From contig CAVTBM010000004.1 in the NCBI GenBank assembly GCA_963732905.1, forward strand, positions 434,001 through 498,000: a stretch of 64,000 nt of DNA, given 5' to 3'. Positions 8,704 to 18,173 of this stretch are shown here, one piece after another. The stretch is from DASQZK01 sp963732905 (GTDB taxonomy: Bacteria > Bacteroidota > Bacteroidia > Bacteroidales > GCA-2748055). Position 1 is the stretch's first letter; the number at the start of each line of letters is the position of its first letter. The notes beneath the pieces were generated by a model. The model did no database searches and was not told where the DNA came from. It saw only the letters and a program-made list of their open reading frames with translations. A program made the translations under genes and the position numbers.

Positions 8704-9699
8704 TTGGTAAGATTTCTCATCATACGTTTCAGCTCTATCGGAGATATCGTCCTGACCACCCCCGTGGTCCGTTGTCTGAAGGAACAGGTTGAAGGCGCTG
8801 AAATTCACTATCTGACAAAAAGCAGGTTTGCCGGCCTCCTGGAAAACAACCCGTATATCGACAAACTCTGGCTGTATGACCATAACCTGAACGAACTGAT
8901 TCCTAAGATCCGGAAATCACATATCGACTATATCATCGACCTTCACCATAACCTTAGAACGCAACGGATAAAAAACCGGCTTCGAATCCTTGCCTTTTCA
9001 TTTAATAAACTCAACTATGCTAAATGGCTTATGGTCAATTTTAAAATAAACCACCTGCCAGTAATGCATATTGTAGACCGTTACCTCCAAACCGTCTCGA
9101 CTTTCGAAGTAAAAAATGACGGGAAAGGCCTGGATTATTTCCCGGGAAAGACATCATCAAAAATCCCCGGAATATCCCGTGGGCAGTTACCTGTTGAATT
9201 TATCGCCCTGGTAATCGGGGCACAGCATTTTACCAAAAAAGCGCCGCCCGAAAAACTGGCTGAACTGATCAACAACCTGAAACGGCCGGTCGTTATCCTT
9301 GGCGGACCTGAAGATACAACGCAGGCAAAAGAGATCGCTGCCCTCAGCCAAAAAAATGATATCGTGAACCTAGCAGGAAAAATCAGTCTAGACGACTCAG
9401 CCTACGTGGTAAGTCAGGCCAAGATAGTGATTACGCACGACACCGGACTTATGCACATCGCCGCCGCATACGGAAAGAAGATCCTTTCCATCTGGGGAAA
9501 TACGATCCCTGAATTCGGTATGTACCCATACCAGGCTCATCCTGAATCCAGGATTTTTGAAGTCAAAGATCTTCCCTGCCGCCCCTGCTCCAAAATCGGC
9601 TTTCAGCAATGCCCGAAGAAACATTTCCGTTGTATGATGCACCAGGATATGGTGGCCATGGCGGAATACGCAAATAGTTTGCTCACCGGGGAAGGTTGA
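8704..9699 (+). CDS. Glycosyltransferase family 9 (heptosyltransferase-like)
   Basis: A 331-residue GT-B protein. The N-terminal domain opens with FLIIRFSSIGDIVLTTPVVRCLKEQ, the GT9 signature with the Gly-Asp-turn. The C-terminal nucleotide-sugar domain contains VIVLGGPED-like VVILGGPEDTTQAKEI, then VITHDTGLMHIAAAYGKKILSIWG, which fits the ADP-heptose:LPS heptosyltransferase family. It is expected to add a heptose or related sugar to the LPS inner core at the inner membrane. The start is TTG at 8704; no ATG lies upstream in frame. It begins 10 bases after the hydrolase-like gene, so it probably shares its transcript. The Cys-rich end (CRPCSKIGFQQCPKKHFRCM) is common in this family. Confidence 0.88.
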   Translation: MVRFLIIRFSSIGDIVLTTPVVRCLKEQVEGAEIHYLTKSRFAGLLENNPYIDKLWLYDHNLNELIPKIRKSHIDYIIDLHHNLRTQRIKNRLRILAFSFNKLNYAKWLMVNFKINHLPVMHIVDRYLQTVSTFEVKNDGKGLDYFPGKTSSKIPGISRGQLPVEFIALVIGAQHFTKKAPPEKLAELINNLKRPVVILGGPEDTTQAKEIAALSQKNDIVNLAGKISLDDSAYVVSQAKIVITHDTGLMHIAAAYGKKILSIWGNTIPEFGMYPYQAHPESRIFEVKDLPCRPCSKIGFQQCPKKHFRCMMHQDMVAMAEYANSLLTGEG

Positions 9700-9764
9700 G
9701 GGAGAAAATGGTAAGAAGTTGGAAAGTTAGAAAGGGAAGAGGGGAAGAGGGGGAATAAGGCATG

Positions 9765-10003
9765 ATCCCGGTAATCAATCCCCGAACCGCAGAGCGGTAG
9801 CCCATGCATAGCCACGGTTTTGCCCGTGGTGGGTATGACCGGTGAACGACGCAGGTACAAAGAGGAAAAAGAATAATCCCCGGAATCAGTCCCCCGAACC
9901 GCGGAGCGGTAGCCCATGCATAGCCACGGTTTTGCCCGTGGTGGGTATGACCGGTGAACGACGCAGGGACGACAAGGAAAAAAGAATAATCCCGGTAATC
10001 ATC
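9765..10003. repeat. Two tandem 111-113 bp repeats plus a partial third copy
   Basis: Unit 1 is 9765-9875, unit 2 is 9876-9988, and a third copy breaks off after about 15 bases at 9989-10003. Units 1 and 2 are nearly identical over their central 70 bases. Each unit has two internal hairpins: ACCGC-AGA-GCGGT (ACCGCGGAGCGGT in unit 2), and CCACGG-N6-CCGTGG. The unit boundary is ATCCCGGTAATC. Both strands give open frames across it, but these merely read through the repeat. It looks like a dispersed non-coding palindromic element of the REP/BIME kind. Confidence 0.8.
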
Positions 10004-10777
10004 GCGAGGAAAATTACCCTCACTGGTCAGAAGGTCGAAAGGGTCCAATACAAAAAAGGACTGAAATATTCTTGCAGTGGGATAAAAAAAATGATGATTT
10101 CAGCTGGCATTCATCAAAATGGATGTCATCATTTCGGGTGAGTTGATAACTTTTCGTCAAAAAGTTGAAATGGGGACGCTGAGATCCTGGGGGTGAAAGT
10201 CATTAAGGGCGGCGGGTTTGGAAGGCGGGGGTGGGATCCCTTTTCAAGAAAAGACTCCGTAGAATGACGAAGCCCCTTGCTGTGGGCTGACGTAATCAGC
10301 TACTTTCGGAAGAAAGGGGGGGGTAAAAAGAGAGAAAGGGAGTTAAGAAGAAAAGTAAATGCTTCTTAAGAATAACGAAGCCCCTTGCTGTGCCCGGTTG
10401 GGAGACGAAGATTAGATCAGGGAAAGAGGTGATAGACTGGTCATCGGTCGAAGGTTTTTTCGTCGATACATGCCCTGAGGCAGGTTTATGTGAAGAAGAG
10501 AAGAGGGAAAGACATAAACGGTAAAATCTCAAGGCGGTGTGGATTTTCCCTTCAGGATTTAGGGGCGTGCGTGACGTAGATAGGAAGGAGGAAAGAAAAG
10601 GGATACATCATCTATAACATTAATCATTCCTGTGAGGTTTATGCCCCCGCAATAATGGACACTCATCCCGGAAACACTGCAGGAATTGAATGGTAATAGC
10701 TTCCAGTATAGGTAATCCCCAGCGTCCGGTCACAAAATTCCTGCTATAATATAATTTCCATACTTCCATATTCGTAT
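10004..10777. other. Gene-free stretch, purine-rich, with a short direct repeat
   Basis: I see no gene. GA-rich, low-complexity DNA is frequent (for example 10296-10345 and 10480-10600). The 22-base phrase AATGACGAAGCCCCTTGCTGTG at about 10263-10284 recurs with one change (AATAACG...) at about 10373-10394. Open frames on both strands here have no recognisable protein features and lean on repeat or low-complexity sequence. Confidence 0.5.
10262..10394. repeat. Pair of 22-bp direct repeats
   Basis: The core ACGAAGCCCCTTGCTGTG occurs at about 10267-10284 and again at about 10377-10394, 110 bases apart. The spacing is close to the 111-113 bp unit length of the neighbouring tandem repeat. Function unknown. 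Confidence 0.6.
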
Positions 10778-10785
10778 TAAATTTG
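10778..10785 (+). promoter_or_regulatory. Bacteroidota-type -7 promoter element
   Basis: TAAATTTG fits TAnnTTTG exactly and lies 22 bases before the GTG start of the TonB-like gene. The predicted leader would be very short. Confidence 0.5.
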
Positions 10786-10807
10786 CAATTAAGAATCACC
10801 CCCGAAA

Positions 10808-11602
10808 GTGAAAAACACAGAACAGATTTATAGCGGTCTGGGAACAAAACCTTTTTCCTTGAAACGCTTTTATGAAGAGCATAAAATCGGAATCCTTGGA
10901 ACCCTGATTTTTCATGTGTTTTTCCTCCTGATCTTTCTGATCGTGAAAATCCATGATTACAGTGCGTCAGTGCCATTGGACGTGTACATTGACTTTTCTC
11001 AACAGGAACAAAAAACACCCGATGAGATCGCCGCCGAAGAAAAGAAACTGGAGGAGGAACAATACTACCAAAAACTTCTCAACCGCCAGCTAAATGAAAG
11101 TAACAGGGCTGTCAATGTTTCCAGGGATCTTGATAAAAAGATCAGTACAAAGGATTATGTGCAGGAAGTTGAAAAAGAACTTGACGCATCCAGGAATAAA
11201 GATTATCTGAAGGAACAGGAGAAAATCAAAAATATCATGAACCAGGGGGATATCGTTCCTGTCAATACCTCTGAAAAAGAAAAAGAGGAAAAAGCTAAAC
11301 AATATCACGGTCCGACAAATATTACCTACCGCTTCACCGAACCCCCTTTGGACAGGGCAACAGTTGATCTGCCCGTTCCGGTCTATAAGTGTATGGGAGA
11401 TGGGATCGTCGAGGTTCACGTAACTGTTGACCAGATGGGGAACGTCACCAGTGCCAAATCAGTCGTGGTTAGTGCATCCATGGATCCCGATTGTCTTTCG
11501 GAAGTGGCGGAAAAATATGCGAAAAGAACGGTATTCACCGGTGATCTCTCAGCTCCGGCAAGCCAGCCGGCAATCATTACCTACCAGTTCGTGGCCCAGT
11601 GA
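10808..11602 (+). CDS. TonB-like energy-transducer protein
   Basis: A 264-residue protein with a cytoplasmic start, one membrane span at about residues 29-50 (ILGTLIFHVFFLLIFLIVKI), and a Glu/Lys-rich helical linker at about 65-175 (EEKKLEEEQYYQKLLNRQLNES). The C-terminal domain of about 75 residues, GDGIVEVHVTVDQMGNVTSAKSVV...ITYQFVAQ, has the strand pattern of the TonB C-terminal fold. TonB-type proteins pass proton-motive energy from ExbBD to outer-membrane transporters. ExbB/ExbD are not in the window. The start is GTG at 10808. The next gene is convergent and ends one base away. Confidence 0.7.
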   Translation: MKNTEQIYSGLGTKPFSLKRFYEEHKIGILGTLIFHVFFLLIFLIVKIHDYSASVPLDVYIDFSQQEQKTPDEIAAEEKKLEEEQYYQKLLNRQLNESNRAVNVSRDLDKKISTKDYVQEVEKELDASRNKDYLKEQEKIKNIMNQGDIVPVNTSEKEKEEKAKQYHGPTNITYRFTEPPLDRATVDLPVPVYKCMGDGIVEVHVTVDQMGNVTSAKSVVVSASMDPDCLSEVAEKYAKRTVFTGDLSAPASQPAIITYQFVAQ

Positions 11603-14473
11603 TCAGAAAAATCCCAGGTTGACATTAAAGAGAGCTTCCACTGTAAATCGCTTTTCATTTTGCAGATAGTTGAACCTTATGCCTGATTCAAGAGGGAAGA
11701 GCAGCCTTAAAACATGGTAATCGAGGTATAATTCAACGCCGTAACTACGGTATGTGGCATCTATTTTTCGGGTTTCTCCGTTCGTGTCAGTAGTATAAAT
11801 CGAACTCCCCTGCATAAGATCGGCGAACAAGTCGGCTCGTATTCTCTTCAGGTAAAACACTGCAAGGTCAAGATCAGGATAAGCAAGGGGAAAAACGTAA
11901 TCGAAGGCAAGCCGGTTCATATTCACCGTGGTAAGCCCTGCATATCCGCGGGGAAACTGGACGGAATTGGAGAAAAGATAGCGGCGCGGATGTTGCCTCT
12001 GAAATTCAGCGGTGACTTTTAGCCCATCGTGCTTCAGAAAGCCCGGCAGATAAATATTGGTCCGGTAAACCTCCATGTTTCCCAACTGCTCATTTTCAAG
12101 CGGTGTGCCTTCAATAAGTCCGTCGAAAACAAGGCCCAGACGGGGTTGAATATCTCTTGGCGACATGCGTAGGTAACCGTAGAAATAAATCCGGGGCTGA
12201 GCGTATAAAATTCCTGGCTTATAAACATGTTCAGCTGAATGATAGAAATATTCCCCGCTGTAACTCAGTTGTAACGAAGGTTGAGCTCCGCTGAAGAGCT
12301 TCCCGGTATTGAATGTTAGCGGCACGTACGATTTAAGACTGTAGGTAAGATAGCTATTGACTTTTAAGGGCAGCTTCGGCGCTTCCTTAATTGCATTCAC
12401 TGTTGGAAGCCCGCCATAAGTCATCGAAAAATCCAGGACAGGAAACCAGCCCTTGTAAATGAAATTCGTATGCAGAAAACTCTGACCATTCCTGTACTCA
12501 TAACCAAGACTGGTGACAGCCGTACTCAGAATATTCTGGGATAAAAGTGTAATACCCGGACTGACCGTAGGGTTGTCAATGTTAGGATCGGTATAATCGA
12601 ACCAGAAGGGCGACCAGCTGTGAAAATGAAATAAATGACCGGCCCTGCTGTAATCCTTTGATTCAAAGATTGAGTCTGTCCGGGGCGGGATAAATGCGCC
12701 CTGCTTTTGAGCTGCCTGATCATGATAACTGAAAAACGGCTGCTCCTTTACCGGTGCCAGGGGGTTGAACGTCTCAAAATGAGAGGGATCAATCTCCTTA
12801 ACCGCAATATTATACCCTTTATTCGTATAATCCGACCAGGCCATCCGCCGATGATCCGAATCCACCGAAGGTTCAAACGCCCCGAAACGGGCATCGGTCG
12901 CTTTGCGCAGTTCGCCGCTGCTCAGGTCAAGCGCATAAATATCATCCACACCCATGTATGTCCCGTTGAAAAAGATATAATGCCCGGCAGACACCGGATC
13001 GGAAATGTTAACGAAGGACGCCGGAAGCAGATCCTTCCAGGTACCTCCCTCCAGGTTATATTCAACCATTGTCTTACCATTACGGTCCACACCAATAGCT
13101 ACCACACTGCCGGTATGGCTTATCCAGGCCGGGTCCTGAAGCTGAATGTTGCGGGGTGACGGTATACGGGTAAAAATACTTCCGTCCAGAGAGGAAATGA
13201 ATACCAGCCTGAAATCATTTTCCATGGTGGTTTCTACCGCAACGATCGTATCGCCCGTAGTAGAAAACGATGGGGCGGAAAACCGTGACTTCCGGCTCAG
13301 AGTGCGGACTTTACCCGTTTCATAATCATACTGCCGTAATACAGAATAGCCCCGGTTATCCCACCTCAGACCCGGAACGTATTCATCCCAAACAATACGA
13401 TTATGACTTACCGAAATATTGCCGGAGTTCAACCGCCCGGGTGTAAACAACTTCTTTTCCCTCCCGGTTGAATCCAGGCGGACAAAGGTCTGGATATTGT
13501 CTAGTCCCGATTTAACGGCAATAACTGATAAATCGGGAAGCAGTTGCGGTTCATTCCATGATGTGTACGTCCTTGTTCCCCGCGCATTGAAAGATGCAGG
13601 TATACGAATGCTTCGGTATAAAGCAGTTGAATCCCAGTGGCTTTTAAGAAACCCCATCGTATTCCTGTAAAGGCCTGTCTTGCCTTTCCCCGTTTTATGA
13701 TGAAGATAGAAGAACAAAGGGTCAAACAGGTAGGGATTACGACCAACATAATTAAGCGCACCGGTCCAGAAATCGTTTCCGTAATTATACCGTCCATAAG
13801 TAATCATCTGGTAGCCATACCGGTAATAGTCTGGTACAAAATCACGGTAGGATCCAAGATAAGACTTTGAAAAAGTATAAGGCCTTTTATCGGTAAGTAA
13901 CTGGGCTTTGATACCCATTTCAAAAGACGGGAGCCTTCCCCGGCCACTTTGTGAAAGACTGGTTTCGGCATAAACCGCGTCACCTTCGAGGAACCAGAAC
14001 GGGACCATTCCCACAGCAGGCCCTATCCCCTGCTGGCCCAGGAGAATGGTCAGAACTTTAGTGATGCCCTGATCTAACTTATCCACCTGAACCACATGCC
14101 TGAATTCATGCAGGGCTAACTGCTCACTCCAGTCCTGACTGTATCCTTTTACATCGGGATACATGAACATCTCCACCCGTCGCGGTGCCCATACTACAAA
14201 GCCGTTTGAAATGGCCGCGGAAGTGTGCAGCACCACCGGGATTTTGCCGGGATAATGATCCAGCTGGGCACTGTTCTCATCATAATACGAATCAAGTAAT
14301 ATAAGCATCCTGGACGCCTCCTTATCGAAGCCTGCAGGGAATATCACCTTAAAATGTACACTGCTGACCGATTTCCACTTAATGGATGCCGGATCCTGTC
14401 CATATTCATAAAACTGTGCCCCGGCAAAAAGGGAGTGAAGGATGACTAACAGCAGAAGCAGAAATTTTCTCAT
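11603..14473 (-). CDS. Secreted gluzincin-like metallopeptidase with beta-propeller and outer-membrane barrel-like tail
   Basis: A 956-residue protein with signal peptide MRKFLLLLLVILHSLFAGAQ. A zinc-peptidase-like domain occupies about residues 25-290: HEFRH at 122-126 with a downstream WFLEGDAVYAE (Glu near 163), the HExxH...E layout of gluzincins. Residues about 300-570 hold repeated strand blocks with Asp-box-like turns (LFTPGRLNSGNISVSHNRIVWDEY, FSAPSFSTTGDTIVAVET, DPAWISHTGSVVAIGVD), consistent with a TolB/WD40-like propeller. The last ~300 residues alternate aromatic strands and end in FNVNLGFF, as in outer-membrane barrels. It is probably a surface-anchored protease or a sensor derived from one. 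The convergent TonB-like gene is directly adjacent. Confidence 0.75.
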   Translation of the reverse strand: MRKFLLLLLVILHSLFAGAQFYEYGQDPASIKWKSVSSVHFKVIFPAGFDKEASRMLILLDSYYDENSAQLDHYPGKIPVVLHTSAAISNGFVVWAPRRVEMFMYPDVKGYSQDWSEQLALHEFRHVVQVDKLDQGITKVLTILLGQQGIGPAVGMVPFWFLEGDAVYAETSLSQSGRGRLPSFEMGIKAQLLTDKRPYTFSKSYLGSYRDFVPDYYRYGYQMITYGRYNYGNDFWTGALNYVGRNPYLFDPLFFYLHHKTGKGKTGLYRNTMGFLKSHWDSTALYRSIRIPASFNARGTRTYTSWNEPQLLPDLSVIAVKSGLDNIQTFVRLDSTGREKKLFTPGRLNSGNISVSHNRIVWDEYVPGLRWDNRGYSVLRQYDYETGKVRTLSRKSRFSAPSFSTTGDTIVAVETTMENDFRLVFISSLDGSIFTRIPSPRNIQLQDPAWISHTGSVVAIGVDRNGKTMVEYNLEGGTWKDLLPASFVNISDPVSAGHYIFFNGTYMGVDDIYALDLSSGELRKATDARFGAFEPSVDSDHRRMAWSDYTNKGYNIAVKEIDPSHFETFNPLAPVKEQPFFSYHDQAAQKQGAFIPPRTDSIFESKDYSRAGHLFHFHSWSPFWFDYTDPNIDNPTVSPGITLLSQNILSTAVTSLGYEYRNGQSFLHTNFIYKGWFPVLDFSMTYGGLPTVNAIKEAPKLPLKVNSYLTYSLKSYVPLTFNTGKLFSGAQPSLQLSYSGEYFYHSAEHVYKPGILYAQPRIYFYGYLRMSPRDIQPRLGLVFDGLIEGTPLENEQLGNMEVYRTNIYLPGFLKHDGLKVTAEFQRQHPRRYLFSNSVQFPRGYAGLTTVNMNRLAFDYVFPLAYPDLDLAVFYLKRIRADLFADLMQGSSIYTTDTNGETRKIDATYRSYGVELYLDYHVLRLLFPLESGIRFNYLQNEKRFTVEALFNVNLGFF

Positions 14474-14532
14474 GCATTGTTGCTTAATGTATTCCTGACT
14501 ACACCAAGGATAGCGAATTTGTTCATCCTCAT

Positions 14533-14877
14533 CTATCTGAATCTGACTTTGTAGCCTTCCTGAACAAGCAGCTCACCCACACGGCTCTTAAAATCCCCCT
14601 GTATAATAATTTCACTATTTTTAACACTTCCTCCTGTACCGCATTTTTTCTTCAGTACTTTTCCCAGTTCCTCCAGGTCCTCGTCCTTTCCAATAAAACC
14701 CGCGATGAGAGTGACAACCTTCCCTTTCCTCTTTTTTTTATCAAGCTGGATATTAAGGGTCTGAGAGGAAGGCGCCGGGGTGGATCCTTCCTCCTTCTTA
14801 CCGTCATCATATTGAAAATCCGGATCTGTGGAATACACCATGCCCAGCCTCTTTTTCCAGTCATTCGAATCATTCAT
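14533..14877 (-). CDS. SUI1/eIF1-like translation initiation factor (YciH family)
   Basis: A 114-residue protein. The C-terminal ~80 residues carry the SUI1 fold: LNIQLDKKKRKGKVVTLIAGFIG, then LGKVLKKKCGTGGSVKN, then IIIQGDFKSRVGELLVQEGYKVRF. The CGTGGS loop is the family hallmark. It is expected to bind the 30S P site and influence start-codon choice. The start at 14877 (MNDSNDWKKRLGMVYSTDPDF) is chosen because this is the usual N-terminus of the family. The in-frame ATG at 14922 adds 15 unconserved residues. It stands alone between the metallopeptidase gene and a divergent DUF2723 gene. Confidence 0.88.
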   Translation of the reverse strand: MNDSNDWKKRLGMVYSTDPDFQYDDGKKEEGSTPAPSSQTLNIQLDKKKRKGKVVTLIAGFIGKDEDLEELGKVLKKKCGTGGSVKNSEIIIQGDFKSRVGELLVQEGYKVRFR

Positions 14878-15137
14878 GCCTGATAATTTCTTCAAAGTTA
14901 CCTTCTTTCGGAATACCGTCAAAAAAATGTTGGGGGCACCACGGCTTAAACCCTATTCGCTCTTTCCTAAAAAAACACTAAATTCGTCTCCGAATCAAAC
15001 CTGTTTTCGATGAAACCATCAGGTGCCGACATGTGCTCTACTGCTCAAAACCCTCTTAACCAAAGTGATATCAGACCATTCAATCCGAGACTGGAACGTG
15101 GAGGTTTCATCATTCCACAAAAATTAAACCCATAAAA

Positions 15138-18100
15138 ATGAAAACATACAACCGCTGGAATCTGATCCTGGGCTGGTTCATCTTTCTTATTGCCGCCATT
15201 ACCTATCTGCTCACGCTGGAACCCACTGTCAGTTGGTGGGATTGCGGCGAATTCATAGCCAGTTCCTATAAACTTCAGGTGGGACACCCCCCGGGAGCCC
15301 CGCTATTCCAGATGATGGGAAGGATTTTTTCCCTTCTGGCCTCAGACCCGCAACATGTGGCCAAAATGATCAATGCCATGTCGGGCCTTGCCAGTGCATT
15401 CACCATACTTTTCCTTTTCTGGACCATTACCCACCTGGTTAAAAAACTGGTGATCACGGGTGAAAAGACCTATACACCAGAAAATATGTTCATCGTGTTG
15501 GGAAGTGCTGCTGTTGGCGCACTGGCCTATACGTTTTCCGACAGTTTCTGGTTTTCAGCAGTGGAAGGAGAAGTGTACGGGACATCATCCCTTTTCACAG
15601 CAATCGTGTTCTGGTCGATTCTGAAATGGGAAAACGTTTCACATGAAAAACACGCCGACCGGTGGCTTATCCTTATCGCTTATCTCATGGGCCTTTCTAT
15701 CGGCGTCCATCTGCTTAACCTTCTGGCCATCCCCGCCATGGTCCTTGTCTATTATTTCAACCGCTTCAAGGTTACCCGGGCCGGATTTTTCAAAGCCCTG
15801 CTTGTTTCAGTGGTCATCCTTGCCATAATCATGTACGGCATCATCAACGGCCTGGTGTTTTTTGCTTCCAAATTTGAACTGGCATTCGTGAACGGCCTGG
15901 GCCTGCCGTATAACAGCGGAGTGATCTTCTATGGCCTGCTGGTTTCCGGATTATTGGTCTGGGGGATATGGTACACAAACAAAAAGGGAATAGCAACCTG
16001 GAATAACATCCTCACCGGTATTACGGTTATCATCATCGGGTATTCGTCGTATGCCATGATCGTGATCAGGTCGGCCGCCAATCCGCCCATGGATGAAAAC
16101 GATCCGGCCAATGTGTTCGCCCTTTTTTCCTATCTCAACAGGGAACAATACGGAGAACGGCCTTTGATCATGGGCCATTACTTTTCCGATGAGATCAGAA
16201 GGGATGCATCGGGATATCCTGTGCTTAAAGAAGGGAAACCGACCTGGGTCAAAGACACCCTGAAAGGGGACTACCGTATCGCCGATCGAAATTATGATCT
16301 CGTTTATGCGGAAAGTGCAAAACTCTTTCCGAGAATGTACAGCCGGGATGCTGATCATATAAAGGCCTATCGGGAATGGGGAGCACTGGGGCAAAAGGAA
16401 AAGCCAAATTTCCTCAACAACATAATCTTCTTTTTCAATTACCAGCTTGGTAACATGTACTTGCGGTATTTCATGTGGAATTTTGCGGGAAGGCAGAACG
16501 ATATTCAGTACGATGGCAGCAATGTCCATGGTAACTGGATCAGCGGGATCCGCTTTCTTGACCAGTTCAGACTGGGTAATGAGGACCTTTTACCCGATGT
16601 ATACCTGCACAGTAAATCCCGGAATAAATATTATCTCCTGCCCTTTATCCTGGGGTTGCTCGGGTTACTTTACCAGGTTTCGAAGGACCTTCGGAATTTT
16701 TCGGTAATCCTTATGTTGTTTTTCTTCACCGGCATTGCCATCGTCATCTATCTGAACCAGACGCCGCTGCAGCCGCGGGAAAGGGATTACGCATATGCCG
16801 GTTCCTTTTATGCATTTGCAATATGGATCGGCATAGGTGTGGCTTCGATTTACGATTCTCTGAAAAAAATCAGGAGAAAGCCCCTCGTGGCTGCCCTCAT
16901 CGTGCTGATCACTCTACTGGCTGTCCCGGGTGTGATGGCTAAAGAAAACTGGAATGATCACGACCGTTCAGGCCGGTACACGGCCAGGGATATCGCCAGA
17001 AATTACCTGGCCTCCTGTGCTCCCAATGCCATTCTCTTTACAAATGGTGATAATGACACCTTCCCTCTATGGTACGCCCAGGAAGTCGAAGGTTTCAGAA
17101 CCGATGTAAGGGTCGTCAACCTTATGCTTTTCAATATGGAATGGAACATCAGGGAGATGAGGATGAAAAACTATAAATCGGAACCTCTCCCCTTTTCCCT
17201 GCCTGAAAAATTCTATGCCGAAGGGGTAAATAATTCTTTTTACATATTAAAAGACCCAAGGAAGATCCGGATGAAAACACTGATGGAAGGTATCAGGACC
17301 GGTAACTCCCAGTTCAAGCAACGCACGGTGCGCGGGGATGAAGTAACCGTTGTCCCGGTTAATAACTTCGTCCTGCCGGTTGACACTGCGACTATTCTTT
17401 CTAACCACACCGTGAAAGAAACCAACATGAACCAGGTGGTTTCTCCTTTGGAATGGACCATCCCGCAAGGACAGTACCTCAAGGGAAACCTGGCACAGCT
17501 CGACATCCTGGCCACTTTCGACTGGAACAGGCCTATCTATTTCGTGACGGGCGGTAACCAGGGTGCTCTCAGCCTGGAAGATTATTTTCAACTCGATGGT
17601 ATTGCCTTCAGGGTCGTTCCTATACAAACACCGGGGCGCGATTTCTTTAATTATGGCCGCATTGACACAACAATACTCTATGATAACCTGATGAATAAGT
17701 TTACCTGGGGGAGAATGAACCAGCCGGGTGTTAATATAGATTATTATAATCAGAGAACCTTCTCTGTGATTCGGTTCAGGAAAAATTACGTCCGTCTGGC
17801 CGAAGAGTTTATTAAAAGCGGAAATAACAAAAAAGCCGAGGAAGTTCTCGACCGCTGTATGACACTGGCGCCTAACTCAACATTACCCTATGACTACTAT
17901 GTTTCGGGTATTTCCTACCCGGGAAAAGACAAGAAAGTCATTCATCAGACGGGGATCATTGAAGCCTATTACGAATGCGGAGCCACCGAAAAAGCCAGCA
18001 AAATTCTTCTCGACTATGCTGCAATTCTGCATCAGAACCTTGCATATTATAATTCACTTAGCCAGAGATTCAAAAACCGCTTCGTTGACGAATACTACCG

Positions 18101-18173
18101 GAGCCAGGGTATTTATGAGGAACTGGTTAGTCTGGCCAAAGAATATCAGCCGGATATTGCCGGTCAGCTGTAA
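15138..18173 (+). CDS. DUF2723 family membrane protein (GT-C-like)
   Basis: A 1011-residue protein. The N-terminal half has about ten to twelve membrane spans. The family signature occurs early: TLEPTVSWWDCGEFIASSYKLQVGHPPGAPLFQ (residues ~27-60). The Asp/Glu in the first luminal loop resembles the catalytic acid of GT-C transferases such as protein O-mannosyltransferases. The C-terminal half is soluble, with PNAILFTNGDNDTFPLWYAQE and a helical, TPR-like end (SGNNKKAEEVLDRCMTLAPNSTLPYDYY). DUF2723 proteins are widespread in Bacteroidota and are suspected of protein or lipid glycosylation, but the reaction is unproven. The stop is flush with that of the convergent prenyl synthase gene. Confidence 0.88.
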   Translation: MKTYNRWNLILGWFIFLIAAITYLLTLEPTVSWWDCGEFIASSYKLQVGHPPGAPLFQMMGRIFSLLASDPQHVAKMINAMSGLASAFTILFLFWTITHLVKKLVITGEKTYTPENMFIVLGSAAVGALAYTFSDSFWFSAVEGEVYGTSSLFTAIVFWSILKWENVSHEKHADRWLILIAYLMGLSIGVHLLNLLAIPAMVLVYYFNRFKVTRAGFFKALLVSVVILAIIMYGIINGLVFFASKFELAFVNGLGLPYNSGVIFYGLLVSGLLVWGIWYTNKKGIATWNNILTGITVIIIGYSSYAMIVIRSAANPPMDENDPANVFALFSYLNREQYGERPLIMGHYFSDEIRRDASGYPVLKEGKPTWVKDTLKGDYRIADRNYDLVYAESAKLFPRMYSRDADHIKAYREWGALGQKEKPNFLNNIIFFFNYQLGNMYLRYFMWNFAGRQNDIQYDGSNVHGNWISGIRFLDQFRLGNEDLLPDVYLHSKSRNKYYLLPFILGLLGLLYQVSKDLRNFSVILMLFFFTGIAIVIYLNQTPLQPRERDYAYAGSFYAFAIWIGIGVASIYDSLKKIRRKPLVAALIVLITLLAVPGVMAKENWNDHDRSGRYTARDIARNYLASCAPNAILFTNGDNDTFPLWYAQEVEGFRTDVRVVNLMLFNMEWNIREMRMKNYKSEPLPFSLPEKFYAEGVNNSFYILKDPRKIRMKTLMEGIRTGNSQFKQRTVRGDEVTVVPVNNFVLPVDTATILSNHTVKETNMNQVVSPLEWTIPQGQYLKGNLAQLDILATFDWNRPIYFVTGGNQGALSLEDYFQLDGIAFRVVPIQTPGRDFFNYGRIDTTILYDNLMNKFTWGRMNQPGVNIDYYNQRTFSVIRFRKNYVRLAEEFIKSGNNKKAEEVLDRCMTLAPNSTLPYDYYVSGISYPGKDKKVIHQTGIIEAYYECGATEKASKILLDYAAILHQNLAYYNSLSQRFKNRFVDEYYRSQGIYEELVSLAKEYQPDIAGQL

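Noticed and set aside
9683..10048. Open frame (minus) of 121 codons over the 111-bp repeats
   Set aside because: It follows the repeat units and encodes the same peptide twice; nothing supports a protein.
10620..11018. Open frame (minus) of 132 codons overlapping the TonB-like gene
   Set aside because: It runs antisense to the TonB-like gene, which has a membrane span, helical linker and C-terminal fold.
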